Shown: piece by piece, positions 34,256 through 43,576 of the stretch | Layout: the number at the start of each line of letters is the position of its first letter | Numbering within the stretch: position 1 is the first letter of the stretch | NCBI GenBank assembly: GCA_015709655.1 | Contig: CP054181.1 | Location: 2,600,207-2,664,206 of the forward strand | Reading direction: 5' to 3' | Source of the DNA: Ignavibacteria bacterium | GTDB taxonomy: Bacteria; Bacteroidota; Ignavibacteria; Kapaibacteriales; Kapaibacteriaceae | DNA: 64,000 nucleotides | Program-made: the position numbers and the translations under genes | Notes under the pieces: model-generated | The model's database searches: none | What the model was told of the DNA's origin: nothing | What the model saw: the letters and a program-made list of their open reading frames with translations, nothing else

Positions 34256-36058
34256 TTAGTGTTGAACAACAACTCGTGTGAAGGTATAGGACCGGCCGTT
34301 CCAGATCCGGCAGTGGTACAGACCCGTTGCCCAGGAAGTGGTATCAAAGCTTACAGTTGTCTTGCCGATGTCAGCAAAAGCGGCATGTTTTTCAGCGATG
34401 AGTTTACCGTTATTGTCGAATATCTGTGCAGTGATTTCACCAGGTGTCGGAACAAGTACATCCACCTCTGCCGTGTTGAAGCTTGGTGTTGGGCGTGCAG
34501 GGATGTAACCGGTGACTAACTCTCTGCGGGTATCTGCAGCAACTGACGAGACCTTGAAGTCGCAATCAATGGTGATTGTCTTGCTCAGCACGATGTCGCC
34601 GTCGGGGTACACAAGTCGTATTACTCGCTTTGTCTGCCCTTTGTCACATGGTAGCAGTTTGAAGTAGAGCTTGCAGCAGTCTTCAGTTTCAAACTGAGAA
34701 GCCATTTCGGTATATGCTGCATCGAGTTCGTTGCCCGTGTGAACTTCGTAGAGCTTACCTCTTGGCGCAGCTTTCACGTAGTCACTCATGATTTGTAAGC
34801 CAATCGAGTCATCAGGTGTCTTCTGAAATCCGAAAGCCACGATGTACAAGGGGATATTGGCTGACTGAATTGCTTCAATGACCGGCATAGTATCAAGCGG
34901 ATTTCTGTTGTTTAGCCCATCAGTAAATGTTATGAGTACCTTGCCGCAGCCAGGCGTTACCGAGAGTTTTTGTAATCCGTCGATTATAGCTTGATTCAGA
35001 GCTGTGTATTCATCAGGCCTCATGCTGTTAATTGCTGTTCCGATCGCTGCTGTATCTGTTGTCCAGTCGTGGGTTAATACCACCTCGGTCGAGAACGTGA
35101 TCAGGAACAAACTGTCGCTGGGTTGAAGTGACTGCATGAACTTGTGCAGTGTTGCCTTTAGAGCATCAATACGGGTTGTGGCTTTGCCGTTGTACTCGAT
35201 GTCTTCAACCATGCTGCCTGATACATCAACAACAAGACCAATCGACAGGGGAGTGGTGCGCTGAGGATCGCAGACCAGTGAGTCCGGACAGATAAACCTG
35301 CCATTGTCAACGATGCCAATCTGGTCCTGAGAAACCAGCACGTTGCGTCTGCCATCAACCCTGGTGCTGTCCGACTCAAAGATTCCTGCATCTACCCGGA
35401 TCCCAACCGTCTGTCCGTTAACAACAACCGGCTGAACATCACAGATATTAACATCTACGTCCTTAATCTCCTCGATCGTTACCGTCAGCACACCGCAGTT
35501 GTCTTCATACCTCGGTATCACTCTGTTTTCAGCGATGCTGTATGTTGAGTCCAGTATCTGGAACCTGAAAGGCTCACCGGTTCCAGCGCGTTCATGCTGA
35601 TATCTGTGAAGCACGGTGTCAAGCTGTGTAGCCTGAAGCGGTTCGCCGTTAATCCGGAAACCTAGATTCTTCCGGAAACTGATTTCAAAAAGGGGGCTTT
35701 GGCCGAGTGCGGCAGGGGGGAAGGAGTAGGTGGTTGTATCACCAACCCAGTGCGGAATCTCCGTAAACGGCTTACCATTAATAGTTCTGGGTGGCCAGCG
35801 TAAGGCGTCGACCTCCTGTACGGGAACATCGTACACCCAGACGGCATCAACGCCATGACAGTCGGGAAAGCCGGGCCATTGCGAATACGTGCCTTCTACC
35901 GTTATGCGGTACCGTGCGTTGCGTTGTGTAGGCGGTGAGAGAACAACGTCGCCCGAGCGGGAGTCAACAGTCAGTGTAACCGGAAACTGACCCAGAGCCG
36001 AAAGCGAACCAAGCAGGCCGAAGAGCAACACAACTTGAAAGTGGAAAAATGATTTCAT
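34256..36058 (-). CDS. Secreted von Willebrand factor A protein with T9SS sorting signal
   Basis: 600 residues from the ATG at 36058 (MKSFFHFQVVLLFG), with a signal peptide of about 24 residues; an earlier ATG at 36112 would spoil it. The middle holds a vWA domain with MIDAS DVSGSM, a downstream Thr/Asp pair in ITFTDGLNN, and the fold's hydrophobic strands. The C-terminal 80 residues (FDNNGKLIAEK, TGLYHCRIWNGRSYTFTRVVV) are a T9SS type A sorting domain. Such proteins bind metal-dependently to partners at the cell surface. It forms a two-gene leftward unit with the duplicated-domain protein. Ligand unknown. Confidence 0.8.
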   Translation of the reverse strand: MKSFFHFQVVLLFGLLGSLSALGQFPVTLTVDSRSGDVVLSPPTQRNARYRITVEGTYSQWPGFPDCHGVDAVWVYDVPVQEVDALRWPPRTINGKPFTEIPHWVGDTTTYSFPPAALGQSPLFEISFRKNLGFRINGEPLQATQLDTVLHRYQHERAGTGEPFRFQILDSTYSIAENRVIPRYEDNCGVLTVTIEEIKDVDVNICDVQPVVVNGQTVGIRVDAGIFESDSTRVDGRRNVLVSQDQIGIVDNGRFICPDSLVCDPQRTTPLSIGLVVDVSGSMVEDIEYNGKATTRIDALKATLHKFMQSLQPSDSLFLITFSTEVVLTHDWTTDTAAIGTAINSMRPDEYTALNQAIIDGLQKLSVTPGCGKVLITFTDGLNNRNPLDTMPVIEAIQSANIPLYIVAFGFQKTPDDSIGLQIMSDYVKAAPRGKLYEVHTGNELDAAYTEMASQFETEDCCKLYFKLLPCDKGQTKRVIRLVYPDGDIVLSKTITIDCDFKVSSVAADTRRELVTGYIPARPTPSFNTAEVDVLVPTPGEITAQIFDNNGKLIAEKHAAFADIGKTTVSFDTTSWATGLYHCRIWNGRSYTFTRVVVQH

Positions 36059-36290
36059 GACAAACTCCTTAAAGAAGGTGAAAAAAATTGTTGTGTACTT
36101 GAATTGATTCAAAATTCACGTTGAAAACACCGCTTATGACGTCGGCATTCTTGCGGTAACAGAATGGAAATCAAGTGGAAATTTTGGTGGAGAGAATTAT
36201 GCGTTGAGAGGCGTCAGCAAGCCACAGTGCTGATACCTTTGAGATGCTCGTGCACTGTTAAATTTGCACAGTGAATAAGATCGAAGACTT

Positions 36291-37625
36291 ATGAGTGACG
36301 ATAGAGAAAATGCAGAACAAGATCGTAACAAAATGGTACAGAAAGCTGGTTTACCATTGGCGCACTTCCTTGAAGATGCGATGAAGTATGTCCTTAAGAG
36401 TGAATATCAGATGACTCTTGAGAACATACTAAAAAGAAAGCAAGGTTATGAAGGTCATAATCGCTATGATGGTAAGACTATTGAAAACTTAGATCTTGGA
36501 ACATTATTTACTGTATTTGATAGGTGTATTACAAACCCCAAGACTGATTATCCAAATAAAGAAGAAACGACGTGGCAAGAACAGTTTTGTCACGTATTGA
36601 ACAGTAACCAAAACACTTATGACACCTGTAATCAGTATCGGAGACTGATAGCAAATGCTCGAACCGTACGGAATGCATTTGCCCACTCCTCAGTAAAAGA
36701 TGAAACTGAAGTTCTGGATTGTATTGGTGATTTGCATAAACTTCGTGATCTGTTTAAGGAGCTAAAGAAAGTAGTAGAGACGCAGCCTGTTGTTTTTAGA
36801 GAAGAAACAAAAGCTGAGGTGGTTGACTATTATGAAAATATTGAAGAGTTGTTAAAAAAGAATAATAAACCAGAACAACCGCAACCTCCACCTCCACCTG
36901 AACCTGTTGAGCCTACACCCATAATCATTCAAATACCATCCGAGGTTCTGACGCCTCCAGCGCCTGCCAAAGCCCCCTTCCAATGGCGGTATTTGTTATT
37001 AGCTCTTCCTGTGGTTGCACTTGTGCTGTACTTTGCTTTCAGAGATCCTGCTCCTCCGGTACCTGTTCACAAGCCGCAGAACCTGGTGTATGTTTTGGTG
37101 CAGCAGACGCTGCCTCCGGCTGCGATTGATTCGCTGTACAATTTTATCGTAACTCGTAAGCACTTTGCCACGGGACCTTTTATCATAAGGGCTGTTACTG
37201 AAAGGGGGCTATACAAAGGGGAAGTACGGTCGGATTCTCTCGGTGGGCTGTCGAGGATAGAGTTGCAGGAGTTTCTTGGAGAAATGTCCGGTTTGTCAAC
37301 GCCGCGGCGTGCCAATGACCTGTACACAACTGTGTTTTCGGAAATGAAGATCGCACTTAAGAACAACGATAATGTTTTGCTGGCATCCTTAGGGTCGGCA
37401 GGTGCTGACTTTGATAGTCAGTTTGTTTCGGACTACAGCGCCGAGCGCTGGGTGCATACACCGATAGGGTTTAGAGCAACGTGGTCAAAACTGCGCGAAC
37501 ACAGTCTTTTTGAACAGCCACTGTATATTTATCCGTACAAACAGTCGTGGCTGAATTCAAGTATCAGATTGTCATTCACTGATGAAGGATTTCCGGCCAA
37601 GGTCATTGAGGTAGGGTCATGGTAA
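36291..37625 (+). CDS. HEPN-like domain protein with one transmembrane segment
   Basis: 444 residues. The N-terminal helical domain (about 15-165) ends in RTVRNAFAHSS, the R-N-x3-H form of the HEPN catalytic motif, and resembles Swt1-type HEPN domains. A proline-rich linker (about 198-230) leads to a transmembrane helix (FQWRYLLLALPVVALVLYFAF, about 236-256) and a C-terminal domain of 190 residues rich in short beta segments, predicted periplasmic. The next gene overlaps by seven bases, and two J-domain-type genes follow, so this heads a four-gene operon. HEPN domains are often RNases in conflict systems; activity here is inference. Confidence 0.6.
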   Translation: MSDDRENAEQDRNKMVQKAGLPLAHFLEDAMKYVLKSEYQMTLENILKRKQGYEGHNRYDGKTIENLDLGTLFTVFDRCITNPKTDYPNKEETTWQEQFCHVLNSNQNTYDTCNQYRRLIANARTVRNAFAHSSVKDETEVLDCIGDLHKLRDLFKELKKVVETQPVVFREETKAEVVDYYENIEELLKKNNKPEQPQPPPPPEPVEPTPIIIQIPSEVLTPPAPAKAPFQWRYLLLALPVVALVLYFAFRDPAPPVPVHKPQNLVYVLVQQTLPPAAIDSLYNFIVTRKHFATGPFIIRAVTERGLYKGEVRSDSLGGLSRIELQEFLGEMSGLSTPRRANDLYTTVFSEMKIALKNNDNVLLASLGSAGADFDSQFVSDYSAERWVHTPIGFRATWSKLREHSLFEQPLYIYPYKQSWLNSSIRLSFTDEGFPAKVIEVGSW

Positions 37626-38305
37626 GAATTGCAGTAGCTTTCGTAGCGCTATGCCTGTTTTTTGGATGCATTCCGTGCATTCAGGGACCATCGCTGTACG
37701 TGCGTGGTGAGGTAGTAACCACGCTTGACAGCAGTGGTACATTTATTCAAACACCCGGACGCAGGCAGCAAAATCTTGAACGGGTGGTTCTTTGCAGTGA
37801 CAGGGATACCGGCTATGCATGGACTGACAAGGCCTTCGTACTTGAAGTGCCCGACGCTATTGATTTAGGAGCAAAGTCGTTAAAGGTGATAAAGCTTGAA
37901 ACAGTATCAACAGGCTCGTACAGCACCCCTGACTTTATGATCACGCTTGAAGATGCATGCACACCATACATCGTGCTGAAAGACAAATGTCAGATTGTTA
38001 ACTGGTATAACCCCTACAGCATACCGCGAGTGCACATCAAGGGTGGCATGCTTGAGCAGATCGTTGCAACACCAATTCTTTTTTCTGATGAGTTTGTGGT
38101 TGGTTACGAGATACGACTTGGCGACACCAAGATCTCGAACTGTAATTCACCGCAGCTTTCCAGATGGCAGGCGGTAAATCAGGGTGCAGGAAGTTCTGCC
38201 AAGCCAAGTCAAAGCAAAAGCAAAAAACTACAGAGTACAACAAGAGAGATGCCCGAAACAATTGCGATTATTAACGCAAGTCCACAAAGGCAACGCCAAC
38301 GATAA
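37619..38305 (+). CDS. Putative lipoprotein of the HEPN/TerB-J operon
   Basis: 228 residues. The N terminus (MVRIAVAFVALCLFFGCIPC) is a lipoprotein signal peptide with the lipobox LFFGC, so the protein should be membrane-anchored in the periplasm or outer membrane. The rest is beta-rich with no recognised domain; the C terminus is basic and Gln/Ser-rich. It overlaps the HEPN-TM gene by seven bases, which places it in the same operon and suggests contact with that protein's C-terminal domain. Confidence 0.6.
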   Translation: MVRIAVAFVALCLFFGCIPCIQGPSLYVRGEVVTTLDSSGTFIQTPGRRQQNLERVVLCSDRDTGYAWTDKAFVLEVPDAIDLGAKSLKVIKLETVSTGSYSTPDFMITLEDACTPYIVLKDKCQIVNWYNPYSIPRVHIKGGMLEQIVATPILFSDEFVVGYEIRLGDTKISNCNSPQLSRWQAVNQGAGSSAKPSQSKSKKLQSTTREMPETIAIINASPQRQRQR

Positions 38306-38353
38306 AGTTGAACAAGTTGTGTATTACAAAGCCACCTTCAAAATCTCAGTTGT

Positions 38354-39055
38354 ATGACAGAACAGGAACTGCTTAACGTTATCAACCGTTACCCGGGATT
38401 GCAGCGACAGTACCTGTGTGTGCTGGCAGTTGCTGCCGTTAGTAAGTTCGATGATAACGTTGTTGATCGTGAGCGGCAGTTTCTCGAGCGTCTGTGTGAG
38501 TCGTGGAATGTCAGTTTCGCAGCACTCAGGCCATTGTTGGAATATCCGGCTGAAGACATACTTGCGAAAGTCGTACTTGTTACTCGTGCGAATCTGAGCA
38601 GGGACGACAAGGAGAAGATCCTTACGATGTGCATACTGGCGGCCAAGTACGACGAACGTTTTGTGTATGCCGAACAGATACTTCTAGTTGCACTTGCTGA
38701 AGCGCTCGGATTTAATTATCTTGGATTCAGGTTGCTGTATCGCAAAACACTCGGTCAGGATTTTCCTGAAATCGAAGACTTCAGCGACCCGGAAACGTAT
38801 GAACGGCGGGAGGCAGGGAAGTCGCGCCAGCGTAAATCCACCACCTATACCAGTACTGAAGGTGCCGACTTGATGCTCCTGGGACTGAAGCGCGGCTGCA
38901 CACTGGACGAGATTAAGTCAGCCTACCGTCGCGAGGCAATGCTTAAACATCCTGACAGATTTCCTGACGACGATCCGGCGACTCGGCAGGCACGTCACGA
39001 AGAATTTATAGAACTTAAAGAAGCTTACGAGCGACTGCTGGAGGAATATGGTTGA
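38354..39055 (+). CDS. TerB-like plus DnaJ J-domain protein
   Basis: 233 residues. Residues about 15-135 form a helical TerB-like module (AAVSKFDDNVVDRERQFLERL, LAAKYDERFVYAEQILL). Residues about 165-233 form a J domain, with the Hsp70-stimulating HPD in YRREAMLKHPDRF and helix IELKEAYERLLEEY. The layout is that of DjlA-type cochaperones without their membrane anchor. Its stop overlaps the start of the next J-like gene by eight bases. It probably recruits DnaK to the operon's membrane proteins (inference). Confidence 0.78.
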   Translation: MTEQELLNVINRYPGLQRQYLCVLAVAAVSKFDDNVVDRERQFLERLCESWNVSFAALRPLLEYPAEDILAKVVLVTRANLSRDDKEKILTMCILAAKYDERFVYAEQILLVALAEALGFNYLGFRLLYRKTLGQDFPEIEDFSDPETYERREAGKSRQRKSTTYTSTEGADLMLLGLKRGCTLDEIKSAYRREAMLKHPDRFPDDDPATRQARHEEFIELKEAYERLLEEYG

Positions 39056-39437
39056 CTTCTACAAACGGTTAGGAGTATCGCCTACAGCGAGTAGAGAAGA
39101 GATCGCAACTGCGTTAGTACGTGCTGATCCCGAGCTTCGGCGCAAGGCATCGTCAATCCTGCTTAACGAAGCAAGGAGAAGGGGCTATGACGAAGCGTAC
39201 CTGGCAATGAAACGTGTTGCACGGTTTCGTGAGGAGGTCGGAGCAGGCAGTACAGTAATGTGGAACCGATCGGTGCACTCGGAGTGGTACGATCAGGAGT
39301 CGCATCAAACATCACGTGATATTCCGCATCCGCCGGGCATCCGTAGTGGCTGTTCAGGCGGCTGCTCAAAAGGATGTCTAATATGGCTGATTGTTTTGGC
39401 GATACTGTACTTAATCGGATACTATTTCGGCAACTAG
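39048..39437 (+). CDS. J-like membrane protein lacking the HPD motif
   Basis: 129 residues. The N terminus VDFYKRLGVSPTASREEIATAL starts like a J domain, but the HPD tripeptide is replaced (RADPELRRKA), so it is a J-like protein that should not stimulate Hsp70 normally. A Cys/Gly-rich stretch (SGCSGGCSKGC) leads into one C-terminal transmembrane helix (LIWLIVLAILYLIGYYF). It is the last gene of the four-gene operon, overlapping the TerB-J gene. Pairing of an HPD-positive soluble J protein with an HPD-less tail-anchored one suggests a heteromeric regulator. Confidence 0.68.
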   Translation: MVDFYKRLGVSPTASREEIATALVRADPELRRKASSILLNEARRRGYDEAYLAMKRVARFREEVGAGSTVMWNRSVHSEWYDQESHQTSRDIPHPPGIRSGCSGGCSKGCLIWLIVLAILYLIGYYFGN

Positions 39438-39442
39438 CAGCC

Positions 39443-39805
39443 TCAGGAGGTTTTCCCGATCACTGGATAGACAATGTCGCCCCAGTCAACATCCGGGTTA
39501 TCCATCATTAGCGATACTATTACCGGCACCAGCTTGCCAAGAAAGCGCGAGCAATCCCTGATCTGAGCTCTGTTCTCCTTACCATTCCACGTAGCCCCGC
39601 CATGGACAAGCTGATTGCGAAGAATGTATAGGCGACTAAATATCATCGACAGAAGATTAGGAGTATTTCCGTTTAACAACTCTGAAAAAGACCTCTCACT
39701 TTCCCTGGCCAAAAAAACATTCATCGGCTCTTCGTCAATTTTATCACGGTGATATTCCCAAAAATGCGCTTCAAGGTCGGAAACGTTTACGTTAGCAATA
39801 ATGAC
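39443..39805 (-). pseudogene. 5'-truncated Apea-like HEPN gene
   Basis: The frame reads leftward from about 39805 (ANVNVSDLEAHFWEYHRDKIDEEP) to a stop at 39443 and contains LLNGNTPNLL and RNQLVHGGATWN, the HEPN R-x4-H motif. It matches the C-terminal half of the broken gene at 42617-43330 but has an intact tail (MDNPDVDWGDIVYPV). The N-terminal half is missing; similarity stops next to a T18 tract. An internal ATG at 39724 gives a 93-residue frame. It is a relic of a HEPN-type conflict gene. Confidence 0.6.
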
Positions 39806-39824
39806 AAAAAATTAATTTGGTATA

Positions 39825-39842
39825 TTTTTTTTTTTTTTTTTT
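39825..39842. repeat. Homopolymer tract T18
   Basis: Eighteen consecutive T lie between the HEPN relic and the secreted-protein pair that starts at 39963, downstream of ttggtata. A tract of this length is prone to slippage and could vary a promoter, or mark an assembly weak point. Confidence 0.8.
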
Positions 39843-39962
39843 AATGTTGAGACACGGGTTGCTACCGTTAACCTATCAAGTGAATTGTAGGTACCACGAT
39901 TCGCTTTGAAATTCAAGTGATGGTAGCTCATAATATTATTTCAGCAAAAACGAGGTAGAATT

Positions 39963-40415
39963 ATGAAGAAATTCATTGGAATTATCCTGCTCCTTGGCAT
40001 TACAATGTTCTCCAGTCTTGAGACTAAGGCAGGAGTTATTTCTGTTGCCTTTTACAAAGTTGGAAATGGCATGCGCAATTTTACCGAGGACTTTTACGGA
40101 CATTATATATGCCCAGACTGCGGAACAACGTGTGACATGGTAATTGCAAATGAGAATGCCGATGGCAGTATAGACATTATAGTAAACCCACCAGGAATAG
40201 TTGTTAACGTACCGGTGGGCGTTGTGCACTGGCACGAGGTAGGTGGCTCAAGAACTAGTACCAGCAGCTTTGCTGGTATGACCTTTATGAAGAATGAATA
40301 CCGTTTACGGGTGAATCAGTGCCAACTTCAAGAGTACATTGGAATCACGGTTGATTTGGACGGCATTACAGCTGACAACAATGGATGGATACATGTATTT
40401 GTCCCACATCCGTAA
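39963..40415 (+). CDS. Small secreted protein, paralogue a
   Basis: 150 residues with a clear signal peptide (MKKFIGIILLLGITMFSSLETKAG). The mature part has a Cys-pair patch (YICPDCGTTCDM) and beta-rich sequence ending DGITADNNGWIHVFVPH. It is related to the product of the next gene: both have an F-x-G-x-x-F-x-x-NEYxLR segment and a V-x-LDGxxxxN ending. Family not recognised. Fourteen bases separate the two genes. Confidence 0.65.
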   Translation: MKKFIGIILLLGITMFSSLETKAGVISVAFYKVGNGMRNFTEDFYGHYICPDCGTTCDMVIANENADGSIDIIVNPPGIVVNVPVGVVHWHEVGGSRTSTSSFAGMTFMKNEYRLRVNQCQLQEYIGITVDLDGITADNNGWIHVFVPHP

Positions 40416-40429
40416 CACAAGGAGGTATC

Positions 40430-40903
40430 ATGAAATCAATCAATACACCCCTTCTGCTCTTAACCTTGTTTATAGCCATTACAGCGAACGTAAGTGCGCT
40501 TACTGTTGAGTACCGGAGAATGGAACCCAAACCGGGTGATTGTTATGGAAAAAGGTGGAATGATGACTGGATGCCTGGAAGTCCGGAATGTCCGTGTCAT
40601 TTTTCGGGCTGTAATTGCAAGGTGACGATAACGAATCCCGTAAAATCCGGCATAAATCCTAGGTTCATGCCGGGTGCAGGATGGTTGGCAACAGTACCAA
40701 TTGAGGGCTGTGAGTTTGAGAAAATGGATGGCATTGGTTTCGCTCAAATGAATAACCTATCAGGTTTTATTTTTGGAGTTAATGAGTATAGTTTGCGAAT
40801 TGTTTCATGGCCTGAGCATCCGGAATACGAAGGCGTTGAATTGTGCCTTGATGGTGTTATAGTGAGTGCAGAGAACACTATCACAATTCTAATTCCGCAA
40901 TAA
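40430..40903 (+). CDS. Small secreted protein, paralogue b
   Basis: 157 residues from the ATG at 40430, chosen because a perfect aaggaggt Shine-Dalgarno sits eight bases upstream and a signal peptide follows (MKSINTPLLLLTLFIAITANVSA). Cysteine-rich middle (CPCHFSGCNC). It shares the NEYSLR and LDG segments with the preceding secreted protein, so the two are tandem duplicates. Function unknown. Confidence 0.7.
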   Translation: MKSINTPLLLLTLFIAITANVSALTVEYRRMEPKPGDCYGKRWNDDWMPGSPECPCHFSGCNCKVTITNPVKSGINPRFMPGAGWLATVPIEGCEFEKMDGIGFAQMNNLSGFIFGVNEYSLRIVSWPEHPEYEGVELCLDGVIVSAENTITILIPQ

Positions 40904-40972
40904 CACCAGCGTTGTGACAGCAAAACGTCGTGCATTATTTGATTGATCCATGCATATAGATCGCCCAATAGT

Positions 40973-42493
40973 ATGACATTTAAAATGATCGTTGGATTAA
41001 TGGTGGTCACACTGTGCCAGTCTTCCGTGTCGCAGGAGCTTGGCAAGTTTTATCCACTTCGCAGCAAAGATGTTGGACGTGGGGCTGTGTATGCGTTAGT
41101 GGACGAATCTGTCTGTTTCACCGCCAGTAAGTCGATACAGGCGCTTGCACGTGCGGCTGAACAATCAAACGTACCCTTTATTGTATTCGTTCTTGGAGCC
41201 AGCGAGAACCGAGCAAGAAATCGGCTTGCTCGTGATTTCCCAAATGTCAAAGAGTATGTCATTGATGAGTTCTATGTATATGACAAAGTGTTCGATGTTC
41301 GTGAGCTTCCCGCCCTGTTGATCCTTGACAAATATGGGAAGTTACTTTTTAGCGATGCACCAGGTAAAAGTACGTTCGACCTGGAGTCCTACCTAAACAA
41401 CTTGAAAACTGTTGATTTGCAACCCTATGTGGCATATCAATTCGGACTTACAGGTGTGCAAACATCTTTGCCGACAACGGAAATACATCTACCTGATAGT
41501 ATCTCGAGTCGAACATCGTTGGCAACATCCATACGGTATAATCCGAAAGATCAATCTACAGTTCTATTAAGTCACGAGTCGAAGTTAATGTATCAAATCC
41601 TGAATAATGGCATGGTGCGTAAGCTTCCAAACCTCGAGGACTACAACTTGCCATTTGTAAGCTCGACCCCGATTGTGTTCGGACTGCGTAACGCCAGCAA
41701 TGAAATACTACTGTGGGACACTGATATGGCAACGGCAAAACCTCATGTAGTAGTTCTGAATCCGTCCGACACATCATTTTACGAACGAACATTACCTAGC
41801 GAATGGAATCGTATTTACAGACGAAACGAATATGACGATTCTAATGATGTACTTATAATTCCCAAACGTATAGACGATGGCAAGACACCCTATGTGGAAG
41901 ATAGGAGTCTTCTGTTTGTATCCTCGAAGGGCAAATGGAGCGAGGTAGGCGTACGTAACGAAAAATATTACGCCCCTACACTATGTAATTTTAGCTGGAC
42001 ATCTGTTTCTTGTTGCTGGCCGACCTTGTATGTTGCACAGAACTTTAGCAATAGAGTGAATATCCTTGATGCAGTGTCTAAGGACACATCCTCATTCACT
42101 ATTACCATACCAGACACGGTGCTGGCACAGTTGAATGTTGCCTCGCAGCGATTAACCGACTTGGCAAATGCACAAAGTGCGAATGAATCGTTAGGATACA
42201 AGCTTTTGCTTAACACCATTGCGGTTGATGAATCACATGGCATTGTTGCTGTTTCACTAGTATTCCGAGCAAGTCAACTTGTGGGAGCATCTCAACCATA
42301 TAGCAAAGAAGACTTTCAGTCACTTGTTGTGTATATCGATAAGCAAACTCGCACCCAATACGCTACGATTCAATACCCGATTAATTTTTCTCCTTTCCAA
42401 CTAAGCGATGGAATGCTTCGAGGTACGTATAGTAACGCCGGAAAGTTAAGTATCCTTGCCTTTGTTGTACCCAGGCCTGCTACTTCAAAGTAA
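40973..42493 (+). CDS. Secreted protein with thioredoxin-like and propeller-like regions
   Basis: 506 residues from the ATG at 40973; a short hydrophobic leader (MIVGLMVVTLCQSSVS) is visible. Residues about 30-130 look thioredoxin-like (PFIVFVLGAS, then VFDVRELPALLILDKYGKLLF, with cis-Pro-like LPAL) but no CxxC is present. The remaining 370 residues are strand-rich with repeated short units, compatible with a beta-propeller. No family assigned. It is 69 bases downstream of the secreted pair and may share its transcript. Confidence 0.55.
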   Translation: MTFKMIVGLMVVTLCQSSVSQELGKFYPLRSKDVGRGAVYALVDESVCFTASKSIQALARAAEQSNVPFIVFVLGASENRARNRLARDFPNVKEYVIDEFYVYDKVFDVRELPALLILDKYGKLLFSDAPGKSTFDLESYLNNLKTVDLQPYVAYQFGLTGVQTSLPTTEIHLPDSISSRTSLATSIRYNPKDQSTVLLSHESKLMYQILNNGMVRKLPNLEDYNLPFVSSTPIVFGLRNASNEILLWDTDMATAKPHVVVLNPSDTSFYERTLPSEWNRIYRRNEYDDSNDVLIIPKRIDDGKTPYVEDRSLLFVSSKGKWSEVGVRNEKYYAPTLCNFSWTSVSCCWPTLYVAQNFSNRVNILDAVSKDTSSFTITIPDTVLAQLNVASQRLTDLANAQSANESLGYKLLLNTIAVDESHGIVAVSLVFRASQLVGASQPYSKEDFQSLVVYIDKQTRTQYATIQYPINFSPFQLSDGMLRGTYSNAGKLSILAFVVPRPATSK

Positions 42494-42616
42494 GAAACTG
42501 CACGCGATAAGTCATCGGGGGAAGAATCGCTCCAGCTTCGCTTAACTGTAACCAGTGGATAGACTGCGTATGTGGACCAGTGGTTAAACCTGCCATTAAA
42601 AAACGGGCACTCTTGA

Positions 42617-43330
42617 TCATGAGATTACGATACTATTTGAATTTTCAATCGACTTGTTGATCCATACTGAATCCGGCGCATGTTGATGCTGCGGCATGCC
42701 GATAACAAATCTCTCCGGATGAGTTGAGTATTCCTGAACTAGCAAAACCTGTCGTTGTTCAACAACCTCTTTCTCCTTGCCATTCCACGTAGCCCCGCCA
42801 TGGATAAGCTGATTGCGAAGACTGTACAGACGGTCAAATACCATCGTCAGAAGATTAGGAGTATTTCCGTTTAACAACTCTCAAAAAGACCACTCTCTTT
42901 CCCTGTCTAAGAGAACATTCATATTCTCTTCGTCAATCTTGCCACGGTGAAGTTCCCCAATATACGTCGAAACATGTTTGTTGTTGAGCAGGGCCCTGAT
43001 ACTAATTGAGAACTCATTCCATACAAGATTATCAATGAGTTTGTTTGAATCTATCGCGCACAGCTTGTCGAGGAACGATAGAAACGTTTTATGGTCGGAG
43101 TGCTTCTCATTATCCTCATACTCCTTCGCGTACGCAGCGTTGAATGCAATCCACAGAAAGATAAACCTGCTGCCATCATTTTCAGCCATCCCGATACGGT
43201 TAAGTCAGCTCAGCGCCCTATGGGCTCGTATCGTACGATGTGTCGGATGATACGTGCGTACTCTTTGATACCGTTGCTTCAACTTGTTGTAACTCAGTGC
43301 TTCGAAGACACGATTTTTAGGTTTTGGCAT
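42617..43330 (-). pseudogene. Apea-like HEPN gene broken by two in-frame TGA codons
   Basis: The frame starts at the ATG at 43330 (MPKPKNRVFEALSYNKLK), reaches TGA at 43205-43207 in ALS-stop-LNRIGMAEN, continues through RFIFLWIAFNAAY, meets a second TGA at 42878-42880 (REREWSF-stop-ELLNGN) and goes on with RNQLIHGGATWN to 42617. In the relic at 39443 the second position is Ser (TCA), so C to G explains that stop; the first probably replaces Trp. After NGKEK the tail differs from the relic, implying a further rearrangement. The R-x4-H HEPN motif is kept. Internal starts at 43189 and 42877 bound the open pieces. Confidence 0.65.
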
Positions 43331-43501
43331 GATGGTAGAGCAATTAATCCTCAACGAAAATAAGTAACCAGTAGGATCGGATTGAAACCTTGTTTGCTCT
43401 TCATTACGTTTGTTTCTATCGGCTATATTAACTTATTTACATGACCAAGGTCGACAAAAACAATTAGAAACTGCGAGATACTCGTACATCAACTATAATC
43501 A

Positions 43502-43526
43502 TAAAAAATCCCACCAAGGGTGGGAT
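43502..43526 (-). terminator. Rho-independent terminator of the small membrane protein gene
   Basis: An eight-base perfect stem ATCCCACC/GGTGGGAT (43508-43515 and 43519-43526) with a three-base loop is followed, on the minus strand, by a run of six T. It lies 51 bases beyond the stop of the leftward gene at 43577-43849. Confidence 0.85.
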
Positions 43527-43576
43527 ATCGAACAAGTACAAAGGACAGCAGAATAGTATACGAGAAGAGTACCCTA

